The notes beneath the pieces are model-generated. The model did not search any database and was not told the DNA's origin. It saw only the letters and a list, made by a program, of their open reading frames with translations. A stretch of 64,000 nt of DNA from Phyto melanocephala (taxonomy: Eukaryota > Arthropoda > Insecta > Diptera > Rhinophoridae), in assembly GCA_941918925.1 (NCBI GenBank), contig OW799234.1, positions 95,831,978 through 95,895,977 of the forward strand, in the 5' to 3' direction. Position 1 is the first letter of the stretch, and each line of letters opens with the position of its first letter. A program made the position numbers and the translations under genes. This document shows, in pieces, positions 1-10,480 of the stretch.

Positions 1-165
1 GTGAAAATTAATTTTAACCAAAACAAGGACAGACAGACAGATATTACACATTCGACTCCCCTGTTCATAAGCTTTTAGAAAATATATACCTTATGGGGTC
101 AGAAGGAAATATTGTAGAACGGAATGAAAAAGTCCTTGTCACCACAGGTAGAGGGTATAACAACT
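1..165 (+). repeat. DINE-1-like repeat, head fragment in reverse orientation
   Basis: Contains the reverse complement of the family head seen at 45820: GACAGACAGACAG, TTCATAAGCTTTTAGAAAAT, ATACCTTATGGGGTCAGAA and CCACAGGTAGAGGGTATAA. The copy is cut by the window edge. The same module recurs at 19741, 27100, 33753, 35951, 45820 and 56544. Confidence 0.75.
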
Positions 166-2236
166 TTTTCCCTTAAAAACTGTGTGAGTTAATCCCCTAT
201 ACTGGCAGCCCTAGTGGCTTTAAGATTCCCTATATACAATGATATTACGTACTAGAATACGTATAAGAGATTATAAAGCGGGGTGCAATAAATTGCCATG
301 AACTAAACTTTGAAATTGGGTTGAACAAACTGTTAAATGGCGTGTTTATATTTTTAGCTGATTAATTCTTTTTTTTATTAGAATAACTTTTGAAAGCATA
401 GGTATAATAGTTTAAATTGTGTAAACATTTTCTTTGAATTTGTAACATAAGATATTACTTATTTTGTTGTAGTTAGGGACTTGTGTTATATGATAAATTC
501 ACAAGGCATTCTATCATATCGCATAGACATATTATAAATGTTTAAACATTTTACAATCAATAATGCAATAGATTTAATACATTTTTAAAATTTTAAAATG
601 ATAACAATTTTACATTATAGCCTGACACACACTACAAAAACAACCAAATCAACTTTGTTGTCACAAACTAACCCACCCAATCTACACTCGTATTATTATA
701 TTTGATATTATTAAAATTACACGCTTTAACATACAATTGTTATCGTGAAGTAAATTACAATGGTTAGTTGAAAATTTATATTAGTTTATAACAACATTAT
801 AATTTTTCTCACTTATATTTGAGATGCATGCAATGTCATATAAAGGGTTCTTCAATTATTTAGGGAGAAAATTTAGAGAAAAAAAAAAGAAATAAAACAA
901 GCTGAGTGAGGTATTAAGAAAATCATCTTTTGTTATTCAGGAATCATGAATAAATTATGTATGGAGTATGATATCTTTTAAACGATAGGTTATATTGAAT
1001 TTTTGGTCATCGGTCAACTACAGCATTCTGGCATAGATCTGCGTTTATGTAAAAAAATTATAAAAAAAAGCCTAATGTGTGATATGATTTTGGTAACCGA
1101 GCCATGCTTGCACTCGAACAAGTATTTTAGTATTAAATATTTGTTATATGTACGTGCTGTTCAGTCGTATCATTTGAAATGTTGATTTGACATCAGTAAC
1201 TAAATAATAAACGCTAAAATAACATGACCAATGTCAACATCAACCCACTTGTATTAAAAAACCCTTTTTAATAAAAATTAAATACTGTTAAAAATATGCA
1301 TTAACAAATTGAGTTTAATTTTGAACGTTTAGCGCTATTATAAAATAACAACAACAAAAAATAGTATTTTTTATAAATCATTAATATCTATACAAATAAA
1401 ATTTAATATTTATTCTCCCATCACGTTCTCTCACAGTTTTGATTATCATTATAAAGAGTTGCATATTAATCTTATTCTAATGCGCTGATTATTCTCACAA
1501 TAATACAAGCCTTGTATCAGGGATGGAGAATTCCATTTTTGTTCTTTACAGAAAATTTAAAGATGAATTCACCAATTTGTTTCGAAAGTGAATCTACCTT
1601 AATGTTTTACTGTTAAATTAAAAAATCTTATGATAATAATACTATTACGTTTATACCTTTTATTAACGTTGGTTAATATCCTTTAAATAAACCGGGATTC
1701 CTTTAATTAAAAAGTAATAATCAGTGGTATTGCAATTCATGTTATAAAAGTTTTAAGTACTTAAGCACACTTAAATATTGTAATGGTTTCACTTATGTAT
1801 GTCTTATGTAAAACTGACAAATACTTGCTGTATGTGCTGTACATTTATAGCGTGATACCTGATCGAGAATTTTTCAAACAATGTAAATTCTAGAACAGCT
1901 ATGTCAACTAATTATAACCAAAAGTCGCTTTACATTAACTCAAAACGCACTAGAAAGTTTTAAAACTTTATTTTGCTTTTGAAAACCTATTATTTTTTAA
2001 ATCACCTCAGAAATAAAAATAACAAATGTCGTTAGTATACTTATAATATGTACGATAAAAAAAAATTTTCCAAATGTGAAGTATTATTTTAATAAAAATA
2101 TTTTTTTAAAGATATAAAAAATAGTTTTATTTTAGTTAAAAATTAAACGTGATGGTGTTCAAGTAACCCCCTACTGGTTCGGCAGGCTCCTATTCTTTTA
2201 TCGAAATTCTCAATCACGTTTTTCAATAACATGTTG
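166..2236. other. No gene recognised; one palindromic MITE
   Basis: A/T-rich sequence with no coding signal; the 60-codon open frame at 1003 has no recognisable feature. About 484-600 holds AATTCACAAGGCATTC followed by a palindromic A/T stretch, which resembles the ATTCACAAGGTGTCC MITE family. Confidence 0.5.
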
Positions 2237-2619
2237 CCAATGGTCAGCGTTGTCAACTTTAAAATTTCAAAAAGCACCTAAACCCCTAAAAAAGCGCGTA
2301 ATTTTCATAAAAAATCACTGAGTTTAATATGTGTACAAATTTAACTTTACATTTGCTAATATAATCATTACTTAAAAAAAATTAAAGCTTTTAGATGCCA
2401 GTTGCCCCCTAAAATAAATTATTTTACAAATGGCAATAAGACTGGAGTTTTGATTGATATCGATAATCGAAATACAAGTCTAAAGATATTCTGTTCTTTA
2501 TATTATGAGGCCAAAACATCCAAATGTACTATCAATGCAAATATTAACCTTATCAGGGTGTCAATTTGTGCTCTAAAAAATTTTAAAATAAAAAGTATTT
2601 GCATATTAATTTCTCTTTT

Positions 2620-5299
2620 TATACCCGCCACCAAAAAAATGGTGGGGGTATATTCATTTTGTCATTCCGTTTGTAACACATCGAAATATCCATTTTAGAC
2701 CCCATAAAGTATATATATTCTGAATCGTGGTTTGATTTTATGACGATCAAGCTATGTCCGTCCGTCTGTCCGTCTGTTGAAAGCACGATAGAGGTCGCAC
2801 CGAAAAAGCTAGGGGGCTCAAATTTTGCCAGAATCTTTCTTATAGACAAGGTTTGTTTGGTATTGAAAATGGGCTAAATCGGAATATTAGGAAGAGAGTT
2901 ATAGCTCGAAAAGCAAGAGTAGGTCGAAAAAACCGTGTCCTTCGAACATCGAATAAAATGGAATTGTGTCCAAACGCCTTAACGTAGACTCATGAAACTT
3001 CGAATATATATTTCTTGGGTAAAGACAATATTTTGTCTCAATCTATGCATTAGGAGAGGAGTTATCGATCAAAATGTACGAAAATTTATACCGCACAGTG
3101 TATTTTTTGGTATATTTAAAAACAAAAACGTCATAAAAGCAACAAAATTGGATGTACGACTCTGAAATTTTGCACACTTTGCTTTTTGGTGACACGCTTT
3201 CTTGTAACGGCAAATCAATGTGCAACGCCCACTTTTACGCCCACCTCCCATATAACGTTTTAACTAAAATTCATATAATTTCTCTATTAATAAAGATTTT
3301 GGAATAATAAAGGCCTATATTGAAACACTTCAGTTGTACTCATTCGCAAAAATAACTTTGACACGCCTACTATAACGCCCACTTTTCACGTTATCTACCG
3401 TTAATGAAATTAAAAAGCTCATAAAACCGCTAAAATTAGAGGTATGATGATAAATTTTGCTACGTCTATCCCCCTATGCGATTTCATTACTATGCCAAAA
3501 AATTAAGGTGCCACGCCCACTTTTACGCCCACCTCCCATATAACGTTTTACCTAAAATTCATATAATTTCTCTATTAATAAAGATTTTGGAATAATAAAG
3601 GACTATATTGAAACACCTAAGTTATACTCATTAGCAAAAACAACTTTGACACGCCTACTGTAACGCCCACTTTCAGTTTTGAATTGTGTCCAGACGCATA
3701 AACGTAGTCATGAAACTTCGAATATATATTTATCGAGTCAAAAGAATATTTTTCCCTGAAAATCGCTTAAATCTATGAATTAGGAAAAGAGTTATAGATA
3801 AAAATGTACGAAAATATATACCGCACAGTGTATATATGTACGATTCTGAAATTTTGCAAACATGGCTTTTTGGTCAAAGTCTTCGTTATAACGGAAAATA
3901 GATGTGCCACGCACACTTTTTTCCTTAAATTTTTATAAAAATATATTGGTCATATATATTAGCATTTATTCATCTTACACTGCGCAATTTATTGTACTGT
4001 AGCTAAATATAAGATAAAGATGATAAGATAGATGACTCTACTAGCAACTACTAGATGGCATGCTAACAACTTATGCTTATGTTCTCCTGAAGTTGTGCTC
4101 TATTAAAAATGGGAATTTAGGAAAATTTTGACCTAAGTCAAAACTAATTATCTCTAAACATTATAAACAATTTATTTTCATGTACTAATGGCTAACGAAT
4201 TTTAAAATTATACAAAACTTATTTCGTTTGAAAATCTTTTAAAAGCAAAATGTTATAGAAGTTTAAAAAACAAAATCTTACTAATAAATTTCCCGTTTTA
4301 GAAAAATGCAGAGAATGTATATTTTAAATCACCCTGTGGCGCTTAAAATTTAACCATAAATTCACTTTCTTCCTCTTAAATTCATGTAAATTCTCTATGA
4401 ATAAAGATTTTGGAATACTAAAGGACTATATTGAAATATCTAAGTTGTGTTTATTAGCAGAAACTTTATTGACACGCGTATTTTAACGGCCACTTTCATT
4501 AAAAGACTAAATTTTCGAAAACATTTTACTACCATACCGAAGTTATAATGGGTGGTTTAATTTTAAGGGACTATGTTGATTTTGAATAAAATTATTATGA
4601 AATTATTATCATTTATTTTTATAATGATAATATTTGTATGCTTCAATTATGTATGGAACAAAATATCGGCCAAATGGCCCCCAACCTAGGCGGCACACCA
4701 CGATCCGATAGTCCAAATTTTCAATGACACTGTTGATGCTCGATTGTTGGGCACGATGATGAGTCGAGGTTGCTTGCTCTTTTGCCACGTTATCGTGAAA
4801 AACAGCAATGTTTCCCATTCAACGAACTAAGATGGCATTCACAGATGTTTTCACATTTCATACAGACCTGCTTTGCAGACATTTAAATATTTTTTACAAT
4901 TCTCACGATTGTGGACGAATTCGAACGATTATGTTGACCAAAAGAATCACGAAGTGCACAAAATGCATTTTGGTTTGAACGCCCATTTTTATAAAAATCT
5001 TTAATATTTAAAAGCGTTGCTCGATTGCGTATCTTTCCACGGTTCAAATTGAGTTAGTCTGAGATTGAGAAATGTCAAATGAAATACAAGAAAAAAGTTG
5101 AAGTTTAGATGTGGTTCACCTTAAACATGGGCCATTAAATTTTAACCACCCTCTACAAAGAAAGTGATACATATTTTATTATAAAGAGGTTATTCTATAG
5201 CGATTAACAAAATAATAAATATTGTGCTTTAAATGTACACAAAATTGGTGGTGGGTATAAAAGATTCGGCACAGCCGAATATAGTACTCTTACTTGTTT
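2620..5299 (+). repeat. Long DINE-1/INE-1-like element nested in the hAT
   Basis: The head TATACCCGCCACC pairs with GGTGGGGGTATA. It is followed by GACCCCATAAAGTATATATA and the GTCCGTCTGTCCGTCTG module familiar from DINE-1. The body holds repeated CCACGCCCAC blocks. The tail at 5250-5299 has GGTGGGTATA, the hairpin ATTCGGC...GCCGAAT and CTCTTACTTGTT. Tandem copies of a 288-bp unit start at 3231 and 3519, with a decayed third near 4375. A mariner-type element interrupts it at 4550-5151. Confidence 0.8.
4550..5151 (-). mobile_element. Internally deleted Tc1/mariner-type element, N-terminal transposase remnant
   Basis: Inverted ends GGGTGGTTTAATTTTAAGGG (4550) and the complement of GGGTGGTTAAAATTTAATGG (ending 5151) enclose decayed - strand coding sequence. 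In shifted frames it reads VERYAIEQR, then KNGRSNQNAFCALRDSFGQ, then NSSTIVRIVK, then GNIAVFHDNVAKEQATSTHH. This is the helix-turn-helix N-terminus typical of insect mariner-like transposases. The catalytic domain is missing. It lies inside the DINE-like repeat at 2620-5299, so it is the youngest layer of this nest. Confidence 0.75.
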
Positions 5300-5824
5300 T
5301 ATTTTCACCAAGGTTTGATCAACTTGAAACTTTACTTACAAAATAAATTCTCGTAACAATTTCATTTTATAAGAAGTAGGTGGTTTATGTCTCATAAACC
5401 ATACAGGATATCAACAAACCAGTATCGGAAATAAGTTACAATTAATAATAAACAAGCAAAACACTCAAATAACAGAAACATTGTATACTATCAATCCTTA
5501 TAATCTACTTAATTATTAGTTTTAGTATCATAAGCTGAAAGTATTATCAACATAATATCATTTTACAATGAGTAAATATTTTTTAGCTTTGTTAAGATAC
5601 AAAATACGTAAGGGTAATTAAAGATATTTACCCTTACAAAAATTGTTTTCAATTAAAAAAATTATTTTCAAATTTAGTATTTGGTGTCACCGAAATAAAA
5701 ATAAAAGCACTAAAAACTAAAAAAAAAATCACCAAGCACTAACTCGCAATTTTTTCGCTTCCAAAATGTTAAAAATCACCAAAAACGGTGATAAAATCAC
5801 CGAGTTGACAACGCTGCCAATGGT

Positions 5825-6711
5825 TGATATATTCTCGAAAATTTTGTTTTTTTTTAGCTCTTAAACTGTTGTTGGATTATTGTTGTACATATTTGATTTT
5901 AAAAACCTCCAAACGATCTTTGCGCTAATTTAGTTGTCCACTGAGAGAAAAAATGCGATTTTTGAATTCTTGATGTGTGACACTTGACACCATCTTGTTG
6001 AAACCATATGTTCTCTACGTCTAAATAATCAATTTACAACAACAAAAACTTCGGATCATCTGCCTGTAGCGATTTCCATTGACTATTTTTACTTTAAATT
6101 TGGACAATCTTTTTAATGTTTTATATTGTATTGAAATCTTTATATAAACATATTTAATTAACTTTTGTAGTTTTATTTACATTTTCTTTATTTATCGGCT
6201 AGCTAAATATCTTTAAATTTGTTCCGAGCATTATGTTTGGTTTATTTACATTTTCACTAAATAAGCCATTTATTTTAAGGCAAATAAATTAAACAAACAA
6301 GCACAATTATAATAAATTATTTTATGATTACTAAATAAAAAATGGTAAAAAGATTACATCTTTTCGATCATTTTGATTTTGAAGTAAATCGCGCTAAATT
6401 AGCGCGTTAAAAAAGGCGCTGACAATAAAAAAATTCTACTTTTAGGTTGTTAAAACGCGCTTAATATATCACGAAATGCGCTAAATTTGCATCTTTGTTC
6501 TGGAATTAGTTATTTTATACACGTCCTCAATTATGCTACAAAGTGTGCATTTCTTCATAATATCAATGTAACCAGAGTTGTAAAGTTAGTCTAAAATAAG
6601 TTGCACAAATGTAAATAGGAATTAAAATGTAAATTACATTAATGTTAACTAAACAAATGAAATTAAAATTTATAATTTTTATATATATTAAAATTATTAT
6701 TATAAATACCC
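5825..6711. other. No gene recognised
   Basis: A/T-rich sequence. Near 6390-6480 there are small inverted motifs around GCGCTAAATTAGCGCG, GGCGCTGAC and AACGCGC, which look like the inside of a small transposon, but the ends could not be found. Confidence 0.4.
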
Positions 6712-7150
6712 ATCAGTATTTGGGACTTCAGAAATTTCCCGTTCTTTTGTAGTATTTTTCACAACATCTTTCAAATTTGTGGCTATAACGCTGGAATTTC
6801 AGCAACAATTTTCGCCTTGAGTTCATAGATTGTCACGGGCTTTTTCACATATACTTGTTCCTTTAAATAATCCCAAAGAAAATTGTTGGGTGCTGACAAA
6901 GCTTGTAAACTCGCTTGTCAATTAATTTCAAAATTACTGAAACATAATCGTTTTCAAAAAATTTTACTTAAAAGTGCCATTGCGTGTCGAGCTCCAATCT
7001 TCTGAACCCCCCATTTCATGACAGTTTTCAAAAGCGGGATGTAAGATATGTTCTATCATAAGCCGATACCACTTTTACGGTTGCAACACTTCCATCTTCA
7101 TTTTCGAAGAAGTAAGGCCAAATGTAATGCGACACCATACTGTAGACTTA
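6712..7150 (-). pseudogene. Tc1/mariner-type transposase remnant (C-terminal half)
   Basis: Decayed - strand coding sequence in several frames shows TVWCRITFG, FFENEDGSVATV, then near the end DYLKEQVYVKKPVTIYEL and NGKFLKSQIL. These match the catalytic-domain end of the mariner-like family seen at 24995. Stops and frameshifts are numerous, so it is inactive. Confidence 0.65.
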
Positions 7151-7469
7151 AAAAGAAGCTAGAGTTCTGCAAATGAACAAAGCCCCTTTAATGAGATTCA
7201 GTGCTTATAGTAAGCTTTTAATTTCTGACCAACTGTAGAAATTCAAATGTAAAATTCAGATGTTGCTGATTTGCACTTCATATGGGAATAATAGTAAATC
7301 ATTTTTTTAAATGCGCCGTAGTGACGTACAAGTCATTTTTAGCTGAGCAGAACGCCTTTTGGTAGATGTTTCTGCTGTTTTGTTAACGCCAAAAAAGAAA
7401 AGCACTAAAAAAAAAAACACAGAAACAATGAAAAAATTTAAAATTTTAAAAAACATTAAAAACAGTGCT

Positions 7470-7493
7470 AAAAGTGTCGAGTTGACAACACTG
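7470..7493. mobile_element. hAT right terminus (solo end)
   Basis: GTGTCGAGTTGACAACACTG ends at 7493, the complement of a CAGTGTTGTCAAC hAT terminus and close to the end at 5816. The matching left end with a shared 8-bp flank was not found, so the full extent is unknown. Confidence 0.5.
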
Positions 7494-7570
7494 TTCATTT
7501 TATTTAATATAATAGACTTGGTTTAAAGAGTATCGAAATTCAACTATTTTTATTTTATATAAAAATTAAA

Positions 7571-8216
7571 ATGCAATTAGATCAGGTTATGTTATGGTCG
7601 GACGAATCTAAAATAAATTAATTGACATACTAAGGGCCATTATTATAACTTACCGATAACTAAAGTTAGGATGTTATCGGACAGATAACTAGTTTTTCGT
7701 TATTACAACTTTACTTTAACCTAAAAGTGTCCGATAAGTTAAAGGGAAGATCACTCTACCTGTAACTTTTAACGTGAGGTTTATAAATTAAAAGTTACCA
7801 TATTTTCTACCGTATAAGGGAATTGTTTACTATTTGCTTGTCGTTGCCACTTTGGTTTTAAAAAACTAATAAATTTGTTCAGCATTTGCTTTGGTGCTGC
7901 CATACTTTAAAATAAATACAATTTATTTTACAGGCAGGTTGTAATAACGAAAAATACTTAATGGTCAGTTTATTGCTCACGTTAACAAAAGTTACCTTTT
8001 ATTAACATTAACTTTGTCGGCAAGTTTTAATAATGGCCCTAAAAACAAAGAACTGTATTCCCGATATACAACAAAAACTTTTTAGCAAGGAGAAGGCAAC
8101 ATAATGGTTGTGCCAAAGTATATTAGGTTTCAAAGAAGACTTGCCTGGATTTGATGGAATCAATACCAGAAAGATGCAAAGTAGTCTTAAAAAATAGAGG
8201 TTACATTACAGAATAA
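7571..8216 (+). pseudogene. Tc1-type transposase remnant split by a MITE
   Basis: The + strand reads QVMLWSDESKIN at 7571-7618, the canonical Tc1 second-block motif, and then stops. After the MITE (7633-8040) the C-terminus continues, ending MESIPERCKVVLKNRGYITE with a stop at 8214-8216, another Tc1 hallmark. The intervening transposase is missing or unrecognisable. Confidence 0.75.
7633..8040. mobile_element. MITE with AGGGCCATTATTA inverted ends
   Basis: AGGGCCATTATTATAACTT begins at 7633 and the complement of AGGGCCATTATTAAAACTTG ends at 8040, with similarity continuing about 35 bp inward. The 408-bp element has no coding sequence and lies inside a Tc1 remnant. No clear target duplication was seen. 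Confidence 0.7.
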
Positions 8217-8490
8217 CTTTTTTTAAGATGAATTTATGTGTTTTTATCTACTTATATTCTAACGTCCCTATATATTTGTCCTTTAGCAAAAAATTAACTT
8301 TATACATTTTTATGTTTTTAACTTTCATAAGTGAATTTTTCCTAGATGTTGTTATAAATAGTAAAATTATATAAGAAAAACAATAAAAAAAAATTATCAA
8401 AAATACAACTTTTTTTCCGTTTGACTTAAAAAAATTTTAAGTGACCTTTTTTTTGTATAAAAATGCAATTATCATTTACCATACAATTGA

Positions 8491-9410
8491 CGGCCCCTTT
8501 CACAAAGTGCGATTATAATTTAACATGAACTTTAACCGTAAGTTAGGCAAAATTGAGTTTTACAAAGTACGGTTAGCATATAACCGGCAGAGATTAATCA
8601 AAAAGTCTCTGTTAAATTTAACCGAACAAAATCTTCCGGTTAAAGGCTTTTATTTAAATAAAAATAAACAAGTAAGAGCACTATATTCGGCTGTGCCAAA
8701 ACTTTTATACCCACCACCAATTTGATGTTCTTTTATAGCACAAAATATATTATTTTGTTTTTCACAATAATCGCTATGCAATAATATCTTTATACTAAAA
8801 TATGTATCACTTTCTTTTTATAACTTCGATATGCTCGTAAAATGTTTTCGTAAATTTAATCTTTCAAAGTGGACGTTAAAGTAGGCGTGTCAATAAAGTT
8901 TCTGCTAATAAATACAACTTAAATATTTCTATATAGTCCTTTATTCTTCGAAAATCTTTATTCATAAAGAAATTATATGAATTTGAGATAAAGATACAAA
9001 TTTACGTTAAAAACGGAATGACAAAATGAATATACCCCCACCATTTTTTTGGTGGCGGTTATAATAAGAATATTATAATAAAATAACATATAACAATTTA
9101 TACTTATCAAGGAACTGTATTTAATCTATTTGAAGTAAAAAATTTATTTTAAATATATATTTGTCTTTAATCAAAAAATTGTTAAAAATTTTTGTATAAT
9201 ATTTTTTGATTCTTTTTTTTCATTCCACTATTTTTCGTAAATATTAAAAACCAGTATTACCATACTTTTTCTATAATGTTAGTGTTAACTAACCGAAAGA
9301 TGGTGAAACGCAAAACACTAACCGTATGTTAAATAGTTTCGGTTAACGATATCAGCGGTTTGTTAATGTTCCTGTTAAATTAATATAATCACAGATTGTG
9401 AAAAGGGCCG
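8491..9410. mobile_element. DNA transposon/MITE with CGGCCC ends, carrying a nested DINE-like copy
   Basis: CGGCCCCTTTCACAAAGTGC at 8491 is inverted-complementary to the right end (complement CGGCCCTTTTCACAATCTGT, ending 9410). Similarity runs about 50 bp inward through GATTATA and TTTAAC. The interior has palindromic TTAACCG motifs and no transposase. A DINE-like copy (8668-9062) splits it. The open frame at 8525-8725 is a by-product. Confidence 0.7.
8668..9062 (-). repeat. DINE-1-like repeat
   Basis: In reverse orientation, the tail AACAAGTAAGAGCACTATA with TTCGGCTGTGCC is at the left and the head TACCCCCACCATTTTTTTGG at the right. The interior shares AAAGTAGGCGTGTCAATAAA and CTTTATTC...AATCTTTATT with the long copy at 2620-5299. 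Confidence 0.75.
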
Positions 9411-10480
9411 TGAGACATTAACTTTACCCGCAATGGGTTAATCCCACTTACCATGTAATCGCGACAAAATGTTAACAAATAAAAAATGTGAGATCTCGTA
9501 ACACTGTCTTTAACAGTATAATTGATTCTCTTTGACACGATTAAGAGGGATTTAAAAAATAATAATAATATTATGACAACAACAAAAAAACATACCTATA
9601 ATAAACAGTTGTAACGCGAACCCAAGATGCATTATTTGTGCAACAGCTTTTGCTCAGAATAGACGTTTTCTTATTTTTCGTCAACAAAATACTTGATAAA
9701 ATTGTCTGGCTAAGTTGTCTGCCTGCATTCGTTGTTAAATTGTTTTTGTATAAAATATTTTTCATTTTTTAAACTTAACATTTTTAAAATTTTTGTTTCA
9801 ATTCCGGTAAAATAAAATTTAAATTTAAGGCACGATCTGCTCTGTAATCAAAATTAACGACCTTCAAAAGATAATTTAAAATAAAAATTTAAAAAAAGTA
9901 CAACAGTACGAAGAAATATGCATTGAAAAATAACATGACAAGTGTATTTTAAATGAATTTTTAAAAAAATTGATTTTGAGTCATTTAAGTAAAATGTGTG
10001 TGTGTTGTTTTGTTAAAAGTGTTACAAAAAAGTGACGTTAGCAGTTAAACAAGTTTACAAAATTTTCTTACAACGAATTGTTGTTAAAAAAATAATTATT
10101 ATTAGTGATTTAATATTCTGTATTCATAACGAATCATATCTCTGTCGGTTTTAAATATTCTATTTTCCATATTTGTCTTAAAGCTTTTTAAAAATTTATT
10201 TCTTTAAACTGTTTGCCTTTATTTAAAAAGTGTCAATTACATTGTAAAACGGTCTAAAATTTATGGTCCTGTTAAATGTGTGTTTGTTTTTATATATATT
10301 TAATTATTTAAAAAAAAACTAATTTAAATTTTTTTTTTAAAATATACCATTTTTATTGGAACTTTATCCGTAAATAGCAACAACAAAAGCATATTAATTT
10401 AATTATAAGTACAGTTGCAATACATACATACAAACATATACAATTTTAGTGTTAACAAGTTATCCTAACATAAATTGAAA
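9411..10480. other. Region upstream of yin exon 1; probable 5' UTR at its end
   Basis: A/T-rich sequence with no coding signal. The last 100 bases or so before the ATG at 10481 have CAACAACAAAAGCA and ATACATACATACAAACATA, typical of insect 5' UTRs, but neither a transcription start nor an upstream splice site can be fixed. Confidence 0.35.

Larger units (their letters stand above)
2245..5816. mobile_element. hAT-type DNA transposon (non-autonomous) with perfect 8-bp target duplication
   Basis: The ends are inverted repeats: CAGCGTTGTCAACT at 2245 and its complement AGTTGACAACGCTG ending at 5816. They are flanked by an identical 8-bp direct repeat CCAATGGT at 2237-2244 and 5817-5824. CAGNGTTG ends and 8-bp duplications are diagnostic for hAT. 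Without the DINE-like insertion at 2620-5299 the element would be about 0.9 kb. It has no recognisable transposase, so it must have moved in trans. A related right end (GAGTTGACAACACTG) stops at 7493 and a related left end lies near 21745. Confidence 0.88.
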
